Source: Pezicula radicicola (lineage: Eukaryota > Ascomycota > Leotiomycetes > Helotiales > Dermateaceae). From it: 64,000 nt of DNA. This document shows, in pieces, positions 21,110-33,009 of the stretch. Position 1 is the stretch's first letter. Each line of letters starts with the position of its first letter. Below the pieces are notes generated by a model, which worked only from the letters and a program-made list of their open reading frames with translations, searched no databases and was not told where the DNA came from. Position numbers and translations under genes: made by a program. The DNA lies in NCBI GenBank assembly GCA_003008705.1, contig PDUO01000028.1:131214-195213 (forward strand). The letters run 5' to 3'.

Positions 21110-22269
21110 ATGAATTCGACTGCGCCCTCGCCCTCGCCCTCGCCACTCTTGCTTGGAGAGCCACCTGAAGCCAATGGATCAATCATACACGTGACACACC
21201 CTGGCTCTACTGAAGCTGGGTGAGTCCAACCAATTTTTTTTAGTAATCAGGTGGTAGGCCCTTCATCGACCGTAGCCTCAGGGACCACGAACGTCCCCAA
21301 CACGTGACTGCTCAACACGTTACTCTGCAGCACTCACTACCAATCACTTTCACTCTTCACAACACCTCCAATAACAACGACTTTGGAACCGATTTCAATC
21401 GACACACTGCCATTGATTTTCATTCAAACAAAAGGAAACCCCTGGAAGACACTCCCCTAGGATCTTGCAGTAATGGCACAACCACAGTCGACACTTTCCC
21501 TTTTTCAAGCAACAACGGCTACCTATGCACCTCAGTTGGTACCGAGCTTCCACAGAACAATGTGCAATTCCAAGGCTATGCACAGCCTATGTTCAATGGG
21601 AACGGAAATATTTCCCATCCAAACTTCTTCAACAATGAGACGGGAAACAATGACTCATACTGCTTCGACGCCATTCCCCAGCAGACCCATGCCGGAAATA
21701 TGACGGCACTTGCCAACCCAATTCCTCAGATTGGCTATACCACAGGACCACAGTATGCCTCGTTCCAACAGGCTGATTTTAACAACTATCAGCTGCCAAA
21801 CCAGCTGCTAGGCGTCGGGACAGACTTCAACAACCTGGGCTACCAAACCCCAGTTGCTATCTCATTCCCCCAAGCACGCCTCGGAAATCCGAGCTTTTAC
21901 ACTCCAAGTGCAATGCCTTTGCAATACGCAAGTCTGGAAACCCCAACCTATCAGTCCCCATACAGCAATGCCGTCTCCGGCAGTGGATTCGTTAACAATG
22001 GGTTCAATGACAACGGATTCAATCCCCTTCTCTACGCCGGATCCAACACCCCAGCACTCCAACCTCGCACGCGACGCACTCGAACCCAATGCCCAAATTG
22101 CACCGAGACCTTCAGCCGCAAAAGCGACCTCGACAGACACCACGCATCAGTACACCTAGGAATCAAGTACCACTGCAACTTCAACGGGTGCAACAACAAC
22201 CGTGGGAAAGGGTACTGTCGTGCTGAGAAACTGAAGACTCATCAAAAGGAGATGCATGGAGTTATTTGA
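21110..22269 (+). CDS. C2H2 zinc-finger protein, type A copy 2
   Basis: Exon 1 is 21110-21219 (MNSTAPSPSPSPLLLGEPPE...). The intron starts GTGAGT at 21220 and ends at either 21257 (38 nt) or 21281 (62 nt). Both acceptors keep the frame, giving 373 or 365 residues. The final exon runs to 22269. The N-terminal 290 residues are low-complexity, rich in Asn, Pro, Thr and Ser. The C-terminus has two fingers: CPNCTETFSRKSDLDRHHAS (C-X2-C-X12-H-X4-H) and a second starting CNFNGC, with the same NNRGKGYCRAEKLKTH core as the gene at 12380-13508. It is a likely transcription factor and a diverged paralogue of that gene. Confidence 0.78.
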
Positions 22270-23599
22270 GGAATGAATATTTTGAGTGTCTTTGACATTT
22301 TAGAAAAGCTGAAGGAAGTTGTGGTACTTATAGAAACTGCGAGGATTTGGGATCTCTTTTGTTTTGGTTTCATTTTGCTACACGATTTGGAAGCTACAGC
22401 GACGGTTTCTTTTGGTTGTATTTTGCTGCAGGACTTAGAAGTGATAGCGAAGGTTTCATTTCTCTTGGCATGATTTTGATAACTTGAAATGATTTCCCAT
22501 GTCTGAATACTTTCGCGTCCAATCTTATAAAAAATGAATTACGTTTTTTTCATGCAGTCCATGACACGTGAGGTGTGATACGTAACATATATAAAAGTAT
22601 AAGATAAAAGATAAATAGTAGCACACCGTTTTTACTTTTTACTTAAGCGACACACTTAGTTTGAGTAACTGACTTGATCTAAGTAACTAACTTACTCGAT
22701 TCAAGTATCTAATTTAAAGTCTGTTGAAATATATGGAAGTATGCACAGAAACAAATACAGAAGCGCCGAGAATCAGATTTCACTCTAATTTCATTACTGA
22801 AAGTGATTGTAGAAGTGATTGTACAGCGAGCAGAGTAGTTCTAACCTCGGCTAAGCCCCGAAAACTCCGAATCTACTACTTGTAGTTCCAATTCGCTGCG
22901 CACAGAGCTCCGACCGGTATAGTTAATAAGTAGTACAGTGGGCTTTTAACTATAGCAACTAGTTGAACTCCATGGCAAACATTTCCAGCTTACCACAGAC
23001 AATCATCTACGTAATCACAAGTATTGTAGCGTAGCCACTGGTAGAGAGATTATAAACTCTGACAATTATCCATCTCCGAATCCCATGTGTAAAAGTGCAG
23101 AAATCCATCCTAAACAGAAAAAAAAGGCAAGCGAAATTTATGTTCTCATCCATTCATTCGTTGATCCTCAATAATTCAAACACTACACACACTCAAACAC
23201 TGACAATACAGTAAGATACGTAATTACTCCATCCCGTTGAAAGACCCCCTATAACACAAAAAGTTTCTTCCCATTCACTCATTCTACTCCCACCACCCTA
23301 CTTCAGCTCGCAGAACAGAAAACACAAGAAGCAGAAACAAAAGAACCAATCACTAGACTTTTTTATTTGGAGTCCGGTCCATCATAAGTTCAAAAATAGA
23401 CGCCAACCTGGGCAGAAACGAAGAATGTGTGTGTGAAGGCGACCGTAAAGTCTGACCGAGATGTATGTCTGAGAACAGAAAATGGCAAATGAATGAGAAG
23501 CCGTGCGGGTCGTAGTCCATAAAATCCGTAAACGACATTCGTAATCATTATCCGTAAAGTTTATCTTGTCGAATCGTCGATCGTGGCCGTTGGAGAGGA
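22270..23599. other. Intergenic region with dispersed repeat-like motif
   Basis: No gene is supported. A motif of the type acttgatctaagtaactaac (about 22671-22690) recurs in similar form near 29290 and 56436, suggesting scattered remnants of a common repeat. From about 23200 on, this is the 3' flank of the Bud4-like gene. Confidence 0.4.
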
Positions 23600-26500
23600 T
23601 TATGTGATCATGCTCTTGGTCCTTACATGAAGGCGGGCTTTCCCACCGCTTGCAGACCGCTGCTCGTTCATTCTTCGTCTCATGGACTCTTCTCGCCTTA
23701 ATACCATATCGCACCACCCACCCTTAGGAGCAGCCCCTTCCTTACCGACACAAGCATCGAGGACCTTCATCCAGCCATCCTTGTCCTCAGCGGTGTCAGC
23801 GTAGAAGTCAATGACCTCGCCATTGTTGAATCGAATTCGGAAGCCTTCTTCAACGAACATATAACCTTCCTCCTCCTCAGCAAATCCCGATTTTCTTCGG
23901 CTACCACCCTTTCCAGTGGTCTCCTTCTGAGTGAGAGCGCGGCGATCATCGATCAGTTTGGATGCGTTGGCGAGATTGATAGTTGCGCGAGGTTGACGAG
24001 TTGACTCATGGTATGCAGTGAGTTTACTGCCGACAAGCTTGAAGAACCGACGACGCCAGTACTATGTTCTGTTAGTATAGCAGAAGCACTGCTTTGTATA
24101 GGAAACTTACTGGACAATCACCACCCTGCTGACTCAAGTGACCTTCCCAATTTCGTGCATCAGCTTGTTCTGCCTCTTTCATTTCTCGGATGCAGGAGTT
24201 CATGCTCTTTGGCATATCATCATCAGTAGCACCTCTTGGTTTCGGCACAAAGAGAAGCTGGAGTTCCAACTTGGCAACCTTGTACGGCGCACGTTTTTGG
24301 ACTTGGTGGGTATTGCCACGTTTGCTCTTCACACTTGAAGCAAAAGATGCTTCTTCGGTCGCCCATTCATTGAAGGCGGCAACGTCAACTACATAAGGAC
24401 GTCCATAGCAACGAGTCTCGTGGTCTTTCAGGCAGACATATGATCGGCCAAAGCTTCCATCTTCAGCTGCAAGAGGAGAAAGAAGGTCCCACGCTGTTGG
24501 TTGAACGTTGGTCATCTTCGCATGAACTTCTCGTTGCCTCTGTTCAGCAATACGCTGTTCTTCCTCCTTTTGTCTCATCTCAAGTTCCTTGCGCTTCTTT
24601 GGCGAAGCAAAGACTCGACTGAAGGTGGATGGTTTCTGTGGCTTCTTTGTGGGAGATTCCACAACTCGCTTTGGTGCTGGCTTCTCAAGTTTCGCATTCA
24701 GTGTCAACTGGAATTCAAGATCGTTGGGTACAACAAGTTCAAATTCTTGCCCAATTGGTGCATTTCTTCCAAGTTCGAGCCATGCAGTGGTAACACAGTG
24801 GACTCCATTATCAAGAGTAAGGCTGAACCAAGTACGCTCATCTAAATACTAATATTAGCAGCGGTTGGAATAGAAAATAACAAGAAACATACTTTTAGGC
24901 AGTGGAAGATCTAAGTCTTTTACACCAATGACCTTCACAAAGAGTCTACCTCTCTCTCCAGCTTCTGCGGGGGGTCCAGTAGCCACATCCTCTGTTAATG
25001 AAGATAGTCCAGAAGCGTTGCTTTCCTGTCCAGGAAGTGGAGGTACATGTCCGGAAGAAGGCCTTTTTTGAGAGTTGCGGCGATTGTGGATACTGCTCTT
25101 GCGCATTTGTCCGTTCCATGGTTCAACAGTCCAAGACTGCGGTCGCTCTTTCTTTATGGGCGAGTTACCTGCTGAGCGAGAGCCCTTACCAACATCACTA
25201 CTAGCAACTACTACCTTTGTATTCTGTCTCATTAGATATCCGCGCTGTTTTCGTGTACCAACGTTAGCATGAAGTCTATCAATCATAGGAGTATCTCTGG
25301 TCTCCTTGCCAGACGCTTGTCCAGTGCCGCGGGTGGAGTTCGACTGTGAATAAGATTGGGCAAAAGCAACCTTTTGGGCTTCAACAATTCTATCAAAGTC
25401 TGTGTCAAGGCTCAAGCCGAGATCACCGCCAATGTCTATTGTCAAACTCCTCTTTTTGAAGCTTGGGCGTCTCTGCACGACCTCTTCGCCAAGATCAAGT
25501 TCTTCGCGGTCCAGGTTTAAAGAAGGGCGGTTTCGGTGTCGCTGAGGAATTGGTGGAATATTTGGCAACTCGCCGCTGACTATTCGACGAGCCTCTCTCA
25601 TTGCTTGCAGATCTGTGGGGGTCGCAGATGGTCGAGTCTTAAGCTTTGAGCCAGCCGAAGACTTGATTGTGGCAATGCGCTCAGGAATCGCGGGTGAGTC
25701 TCGGGGTGTTGAGGGTTCAATTGGGTGACGAATAACAGAGTCTGGAGTACCTCCTCTTTCGTCGTATTCTTCTTCCTCTGATCCCCAACCTGTTCCGTCA
25801 TAATCTGGAATTGGGGCATTGAAAGAACGCTGGTCTGGAGTCTTGGGCGGCGTCTTGGGTCGTTTTTCTGGGGTTTCAGGGCGTTGCATGTATTCTTGAG
25901 CAGCTGTCATTTTGGGAGCTTCTTCTTTCGGTAGCTCAGGCTCTTCAACTTCCTTAGGTGGTGGGGGAGATGGAGTCATATAAGAGGACAGACTCAGTCC
26001 AAAATCTTGATTCTTGAAGCCAGAGAAATCTGGAAGGGACGTTCGTTCTTGGTCTTCTTGGACAGCATCTGCAGAAGTGAAGGTTTCTGCTGGAAGCTGT
26101 CGTGGTGTCGGTGGACTGTCATCCTCAAAAGGCGGACTAGCATTCTGGGGTGTTGGCTCTGAATACTGGCTTTCACTCTCAGCATCTTCACAGTTACCCT
26201 GAAGTGCCTCTTCTTCCAAAGGATAATCCTCAGTTCTTGATTCCAATGCTGACTCGTTGCGTTGGTACATGTCTGGAATATCATAGACATCAACTTCATC
26301 CTCACTATCTGGTTCGCGCTTGATGATAACGCTCGTATCTGCCTCTTCTTCTTCCTCCTCCAACATAGACCTGTCCTCTGTCGATGGAAGAGGGGTATCA
26401 GGATCTAGAGTAGCAGGACGCTCAGGACTTGAACTAGCCATTGGAGACGAGAAATTGTAGTCCGAATCACGAGAGTAGGAATCTTGGCCATTGACCTTAC

Positions 26501-27902
26501 GCAGAATTGATTCTCTCGAGATCCGAGGTGGCAGTTGATAAGTCCCCAAACCTGGAAGATCATCTAAAGTATCCTCATCTTCATGGATGCTGATTTCTGC
26601 TTCTGGTGTCTGACTGTTTCTCTCACGAGTAACGGCGCGTCTCATGCGGCGCTCTCGCTGCTGTTCGGCAGCTGTTTTTGGCTTATCGTCATCTTGAATC
26701 ATCATCAATTGTAGACGCTCTTCCAGAGACATTTTACCACCACTCATTCCATGTATTTCAGATTTGCTGACAGAGGCAGCACCAGGTGGTGATGGAAGAC
26801 CTCTGCTACTGGCACGTTCTGCTGCAGCTGCAAGGCCGGTACTTGGGCTCCGCACCAATCCAGGCAAAGGAGGAAGCGGTCGATGATCGCTATTCGAGTT
26901 CAATGAGTCTGTACGCGAACTAGCTGGACGCTGCTCATTTGAGGAACTTGGACGCACATCTGGCATTGGGCTTCCCTCAGGGCCCTCAAACGGATCTTCG
27001 AATTGCCCCCCCATGATGCCATGGTTATGGTCGCCAGGACTAGTATGTCTCCAATCTTCAGGCCCAACAACCGGTGTTTTGTCTGTATCTTCGAGCGAAG
27101 CATCGAAACTATCCTCCCGCTCCATCTCATCTCCATTCATGTAACTATCTTCGTCCTCTTCTTCTTCTGCAGAATCGTAACTGTTTTCGCGGGAATTATC
27201 TCCAATTGAAGATAAATCGGGAGTAGCCATCTCGTACTCGTTGACTTGTGGGGGTGCTGCATCAAAAGTGACGCTCTTGGCATGCCGGTGGAGGATTCTT
27301 CCAGGAGGAAGCTCGCGCTCATCTTGCGAATGATCTTCCGACCATGTACCAGTCTCCGAATCAAAGCTTGCCTTTCCATTGAAGCGACCTGCAGCCAGCG
27401 ATGACTTCGTGGGGGAGACTTGATCTTTACTTGGCGACCGTAACCCATTTCCATTTGTGCTCGTAGGCGTAAGGGGAGGCTTGCTTGGGGTGTACCTGGG
27501 GCTATACAGTGGAATGCTGCTTGCACTATCATGTTTCTTGTGTCCACCAAAACGATCTGCAGATCGCAGTCCCTCAAAACCCGATCCTCCATATGCATTT
27601 CCTTGGAGCTGCTTAGCCAACGGCCGCTCGATAACAGGTACTGATGTTGGGTCGTATTCCATTTTTTGCTCGCGCGCGAACATGTTACTGTTCTTCACAC
27701 GCGACGCACGCTGAAGTCGCTCGATGGATGATCGTCTCGTTGGCGATGGAGAGCTTTCTCTTGCGGCAAATAGGTTCTCTGCGTTGAAACGATTTGGCGT
27801 CGTCGGGTCACGGCCTTTCCAGAAGAGTCGTGGTGACGAATTTCCCTCTGAGGCGTTGAAGGGTGACGACTGGAATGGAGACGAGTCCCCATTGGAAACC
27901 AT
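23600..27902 (-). CDS. BUD4: Bud4/anillin-like septation protein with C-terminal PH domain
   Basis: Three exons on the minus strand: 27902-24893, 24841-24111, 24061-23600; 1400 residues. Introns are 51 and 49 nt (GTATGT..TTTAG and GTAAGT..CATAG). The first thousand residues are disordered and rich in Ser, Pro and acidic runs, with many S/T-P sites. An anillin-homology region follows: PKNERTWFSLTLDNGVHCVT, then FELVVPNDLEFQLTLNAKLE. Near residues 1233-1350 is a PH domain, WEGHLSQQGGDCPYWRRRFF to the invariant Trp in GWMKVLDACV. Architecture and length match the axial bud-site/septin-associated protein Bud4. In filamentous fungi it organises septin and actomyosin rings at septation sites. The gene is complete. 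The 700 bp upstream are presumed promoter/5' UTR. Confidence 0.9.
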
Positions 27903-29974
27903 TTTCTGCGTGGTCTAGATTTTAGCATTTAATTCTCCGTGTGGCTAAGGCAACCCTATTCTAGGTTCGTACCTTTGTAGTTTGATTGAAGCTGGGTGAG
28001 TTTCTCCTCTTCTCTGTGGGCGTAATCTCTGACAGCGGACGTGGTAACGAACTTCTCTTTACTACTGGAGATGAGGTGCCTTTCTGGATGCGCAGTGGAT
28101 GTACCTTCGGCGCGTTAGTAACCTCCAAGATCATTTCCACCTCGGCCACTCGCGCCTGTGCTGAACCACCGTCAACAAACCATTGTTTGCGCTTACCGAT
28201 TGTGAAGGCGATGCCATCTCAGCTCTCCCCAAGGTCGCACCCGCGATATCCAAGCAGTCGATAGCAGATTATTCACAGTACAGCGTCGCCAGATTCGATA
28301 TGGTGTGGTAGAAGAAGAATGTGTTGTTGATGGAAGCCTCACGCGAGGAATGCGGGTCGAAGTACTAGGTGGCGGTGAATATAAAGAAGCGCAAATGATG
28401 CGATTCCCAATAGGTCGAGGACGAGGCGAGACCAAACAAAAAAAAAGAGGTGCACAAAGCAAAGAAGAAGAGTGAGTCAGTAAGGTAAGGCGAAGTTCCC
28501 AGCAAAAGTGTTGATACTTGAAGAGATATTGGTCAACACTGTCTTCCGCTACTTGAGTGGTTGAGCATAACAAACCCCTTGCCGGCTAAACCCCATCAAG
28601 CCTTAGATCGGCTTTCCAGCCCCGATTGCGTTGCTAGGAGCAACCAAATCGCCAACCGGGAATCGCCCAATCTGAACCCCGAATAACTTACGCGATGTGG
28701 CTTGGTCCTTCCATGCCATTTTCTCGCTTCAACCCCTTTTCTCCGACGCCCGGGATTCTTTTGAGGGGTCCTTCTTTTCATATAGACCTCCTCTCCAAAG
28801 CAACTAATAATATATATTGTCTTCCTGACAACTCTCTACCAAAGAACTTCTTGTTCTCTCTCTGTTGAAAGTAACGATAATCAAACCAGTGCCCGAAAAA
28901 GTACGAAAGCTTTTCGCACTTCAGAGATAAGTGACTTACTCTCACGGTAAAACTACCTACCCTATATTGTCAGAATATTGATGATGAACTGACTGGATTG
29001 AAGCTATTCAGAAGATGTGGGGTTGCCACACCATATAAGACTAATGCCAAGCATCCGACTGATTTCCACAGATTACTAAGCAATTCTTGACATATGTACC
29101 TAAAGCACACATTCATTTGGAGCAAAGTTCTTTTTATTTTGAAAAAGTGAAGATGTGAATTTGCGGCATTTATTTCTTCTAGAAGAGCGCAATCTTAATG
29201 AAGTTGCTCAAACGATCTGACGCAAGTACCGTGTTAATTGCTTTGTAAGATACCATTTTAAATAACTATCTGTTGAGATATGAGAGATTGGCTAACGTAA
29301 CTAACTTAATCTGAGCAACTCGTTTAATTTATGCGAACTATCTCTTATGTATCGATACAGTTTAAATTAAAATGATCTCTTCCTCTTCCAAAGCATTTCG
29401 TATGAATGGCTCCGTTGTGGTTCTGTCCAAAGTCTCCTTGCGCTACGGACATGAGAACGCTTATCCCTTGCACTGTTTCCGGCCATGCCCACGGACCAAC
29501 AGGACGTGCACAACAAAGTAGGTACATATGTTTTTAAGGGGCGAAATCCTCAAAGTGTTGAATCTCTGTACAAAATGGCAGGAAATGGTGTAAGGTCTGA
29601 TATAGAGCAATGACATGCTGCCCTCCTTCATGTCTAATGTTTGACACACATCTTGCCTTGTGTAATGAAATGCTTCAGTTGTAGCGCAAGAACCAATTAC
29701 GGGTATGGTGTTCAAGAAAAGTACTTTCCTACTTATGTCTTTGTAATTCTAAAGTTGCTCTAAGCTTCGGGCACCCTCCTTCGCTCCGCTTTTATCCAGC
29801 AAGTAACACAAAGAGCAGTACTCATCCAACACACAGTGTAACCCATATTACCATCTTCTTTTCCTCAGACACACAACCAACCTGCCCAGCCAACTAATAG
29901 GTAGAAAGGCCACTTTGAAAATACCCACTCCTTCCAACTTTCGCTGGGTTTATAACCTGTATCCCACCAGATCC
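27903..29974. other. 2-kb intergenic region upstream of Bud4
   Basis: Open frames on both strands at 27961-28781 show no family resemblance and are most likely 5' UTR and promoter sequence. From 29100 to 29970 the sequence is AT-rich, with nothing recognised except the dispersed motif near 29290. Confidence 0.4.
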
Positions 29975-30367
29975 TCAAAATTTCACTTCCTCAATATTTC
30001 GCCTCTCCACATACTTCCTCGGCGGTATAGGTTTCGGTGCTGAGCTTCCACTCCGACCCAGAGGTTTCCAATGTCGTAGAGCAGTTCTTTCATGAATGGG
30101 CTGGCCGTGCCTGATGACGACATGCCTATCAATCCCTAAGAACAGTAATGGTCCTTCTCTATCTCCAATTACCCTCCAGCCCTTCTCTTTCCAGTCCAGC
30201 TGACATTTCTTGCACACGCCTAGTTTGCAAACCTTGATAAAGTTTGCCATGCGCCCGGTTTCAGAACATATCTCGTAGTGCCTGTAAGCGTATTCGCAGC
30301 CCTTGAAGAAAACTGGGTCATCGCTATGTTTGCATAGGTCGTAGGTGCGGGTTACATACTTGCACAT
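29975..30367 (-). CDS. Small cysteine-rich hypothetical protein
   Basis: Starting at the ATG at 30367-30365, the minus strand encodes 130 residues beginning MCKYVTRTYDLCKHSDDPVF. The open frame extends 56 codons further upstream to 30535. That extra part looks non-coding (hydrophobic, then Lys/Gln-rich), so I prefer the inner start. Seven or so cysteines lie in the first 60 residues (CKYV, LCKH, GCEY, EICSE, VCKLGVCKKCQ) and suggest a small zinc-binding or disulfide fold. The second half is basic, and the C-terminus carries PKPIPPRKYVERR. There is no signal peptide. I recognise no family. Proteins with this MCKxxxxxYxC opening are common hypothetical proteins in filamentous ascomycetes, from memory. 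Confidence 0.5.
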   Translation of the reverse strand: MCKYVTRTYDLCKHSDDPVFFKGCEYAYRHYEICSETGRMANFIKVCKLGVCKKCQLDWKEKGWRVIGDREGPLLFLGIDRHVVIRHGQPIHERTALRHWKPLGRSGSSAPKPIPPRKYVERRNIEEVKF

Positions 30368-30737
30368 GATGGTGCGTGGTTGATGTTTCGTCGCAAGTGG
30401 GGGATCTTGGTGCGTTTTGTCTGTGGTTATGAAAGCAATATTATATCGAATGTTCAAATGTTTATTTTGTGTTGTAGAGAAAGAGATCAGGGGCACCTTG
30501 AGATTTTTAATGATAATGACTTCTAAGTTCTCCATTGTGAGGAAGTAGCGACCTTCAGACGAGCGACAGCAACTCCTGTTAGAGGCCGACTTGGTCTATA
30601 ACTGAAATGAGAGGAAGCCTACCTCTCGTAAGATAGAATTTATAGCATTGCAGTTGAATTGAGGAGCAGAACGTAGTGATGATAAAACGGTAGTATTAGA
30701 CCGCTATATACCTTGAAGATCGCATTTGTCGCTAGAA

Positions 30738-32264
30738 TCACACACCAATTTGCTTCGTACTTGCCAATACATCGCCAGTACTCAGTCTTTCACTAGCCGT
30801 GTCATCCTTACAAGAGGCCGTAAAAACACCCGTCTGTTTCCTCCTATCATCCTCTTCTATTTCATCTAACGGATAGAAATCAGGAGCTTCTTTGAACATA
30901 GCAGAAAATTTGCCTTCGATATCAGAAGGCAACGTTGGACTGTGCTCAGCGTCGCGAAGCCATACTCGCAAAAGATGTCGAGGCTTTGAAATATCTTCAG
31001 TGTAGCCACGGCGGGCATGTTGATGATGTAAGTTATTTACCCTGAGTTGTTAGATTTTTTATTAATATTTGGGCCTTGGAATAGCTCACCATTCAATATC
31101 GCCAATTTGAAGAGCTGTCTCAAGACAATGTTGTTCTGCTATCCATTGCCATCCGCCGAAGGCTTCGCGTTCTTCATATGTGAGAGCCGGATATGCTGTA
31201 TCTCTCTCCGGCATCTGCTTCAAGTTTAGTTCCTCTGCATATCTCCTAAGGAAATTTCGGCATACCTCTGCATATCCAATAAAAGTTCTCGTTGAGAAAT
31301 TCAGGTAGAGTTGTTCGTTCAACCAGTGGAGAAGATTTACACCACCGTCGGGAATTCCATTTCTATATCACAGTAAGTAAGCCAATAAAAAAAATCAGGG
31401 TAGTTTGACATACGCCCTCCAGCGAAATTTCCTCTCGGCTAAAATTCTTAGGATATCTGGGCGATGTTCTGCAAGGTAGTTGTATACCTGCCAGCTACTT
31501 GCGACAGTAGATTCTCCTCCAGACTCAGGTAGTGTAAGTGCCATCAGACCAACGATATCAGAACCAGCATCACTGTGATACATCTGAGCATCTGTATTTT
31601 GAGCTGAGACATATATTTTTCCCCTAGTTGAAGGGTCTAGATGAGTAATGCTCTACCTATTGTCAGTAAGAGAACACAGATATGTCACGAGAGAATTGTA
31701 TGGAGAACCTTAATATGACAGATTCCACGACCAGTACCTTGGCTCAGCCTCTCATCACCAATCCAAGAATTGATACCTAAGAAAATGACGATCTGTTCTT
31801 TTTTCCCATACTTCTGAATTGGGAATCCGCGAAGGAGATTCACACCTATGCCTTTGTATATATTATGAGAGATTGCTCGAAGTGTAGCTCCAAGCTTCGG
31901 CAAAGGGAAGTTTGACCTTTCCACCACAGAGACAGGAAGTGAAAGGGTTTGAAACGACTTTAGAGCAGCATCTATCTCATTGACCTCTTCTTCGTTTAAA
32001 ACCTTGATATATTTCTCAGCTGAGGGGATTTTTTAGTTTAAAATGTTTGTAATTAAGTAGTTTACAAAACTTACGATGTGCTTCGAGATCTTTTCCATTC
32101 CATACCAATGGTCCTTCCAACTTTCTCGGCCATCCGTAAGGCACATCCCCAAAATCTGTCGTTGGTGGATGTGCTGCATTTGTTGCTTCCCATTCATGCT
32201 TGACAAATAATGTGCCAGGAGCATCTGAGTATAGCTCATATGGTAGTACTTCTGCTGAACCCAT
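30738..32264 (-). CDS. TauD/TfdA-family 2-oxoglutarate-dependent dioxygenase
   Basis: Five exons on the minus strand: 32264-32075, 32019-31709, 31652-31414, 31362-31090, 31041-30738; 438 residues. The four introns are 48-56 nt. The iron-binding HxD is His193/Asp195 in MYHSDAGSDIVG. The distal His is probably His346 in NNLHHQHARRGY, and an Arg in PRHLLRVWLRD (359 or 363) would bind 2-oxoglutarate. N-terminal GPLVWNGKDLEAH and a middle NLLRGFPIQ also fit the family. These enzymes use Fe(II), O2 and 2-oxoglutarate to hydroxylate small substrates such as sulfonates, and some act in secondary metabolism. The substrate is not readable. A start at 32279 is possible. It is divergent from an ACS-family transporter 745 bp away, which suggests joint uptake and breakdown. 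Confidence 0.87.
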
Positions 32265-33009
32265 TGTGAATCTACACAACAGAATTAAGAAAATAATTAG
32301 CGAGATTTTGCTTGTTGCTATCAGAGCTTCTTAGGATATCGACTCCAAGAGAGGGCTGATCTTAAGTCCTCCAAAGATGGAGACAAGGTTCCGGCAATAG
32401 CCGGCAAGATAGTAGATTCTTTGACGAACCCAGTGCTCTGGATTTGGGGTACCACATGGTACTATTTCGTTCGAGAACAGTATATGCGACGAAAGTGGGA
32501 GTGTGAAGTGGGGCAAAGGGCATCAAATCGCAGATTCGTAATTAACGACCAATATTACGACATCCAAAAACATATGGAGCAGCAATCTTTGACTCCAATA
32601 GTAAAGCAACGATAACCAGTGCTATAGCGGCTTGTAGAGACATCTTGAGAAGCTTTACCTCTCGTTACGGACGACTTTCTTATCCTGTTGCGTATGCCCC
32701 CGAAAGCAATGCTGCATTAAGCGATGCGACTTTTCAATTGGTGAACAAGTAGATCGTCCTACCTTTGACAACCCCACTCACGATTCTCCAAGTATTGCAC
32801 AGCGGAAATTACTCAGGGAATGAACTTGCAGTCTAGAATTCATGTATACGCCATTCATTAGAACATCACGACATGGGAAAATGGAGCCAATGGAAGTTGA
32901 GATTGCCATGCCACATTGGCTTATAATTCTAGACCTGCGCTGCACAAGTAAAGATAACAATACTTCTGAAGAACTCTAACTAACTGTTGGTGCTTCAAAG
33001 TTCTGCGAA
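32265..33009. promoter_or_regulatory. Shared divergent promoter region, dioxygenase and MFS transporter
   Basis: This 745-bp spacer separates two divergent genes. Minus-strand open stretches inside it (32516-32331, and a hydrophobic start at 32643 reading MSLQAAIALVIVALLLE) look vaguely coding. They are broken by stops and may be gene remnants. No specific regulator site can be assigned by eye. Confidence 0.4.

Noticed and set aside
25994..27598. Several 60-150-residue frames inside the Bud4 gene on both strands
   Set aside because: They are shadows of the 1003-codon first exon.
30368..30535. Upstream extension of the small cysteine-rich protein
   Set aside because: The extra 56 codons have 5' UTR-like composition, and the inner ATG starts the compact cysteine-rich part.
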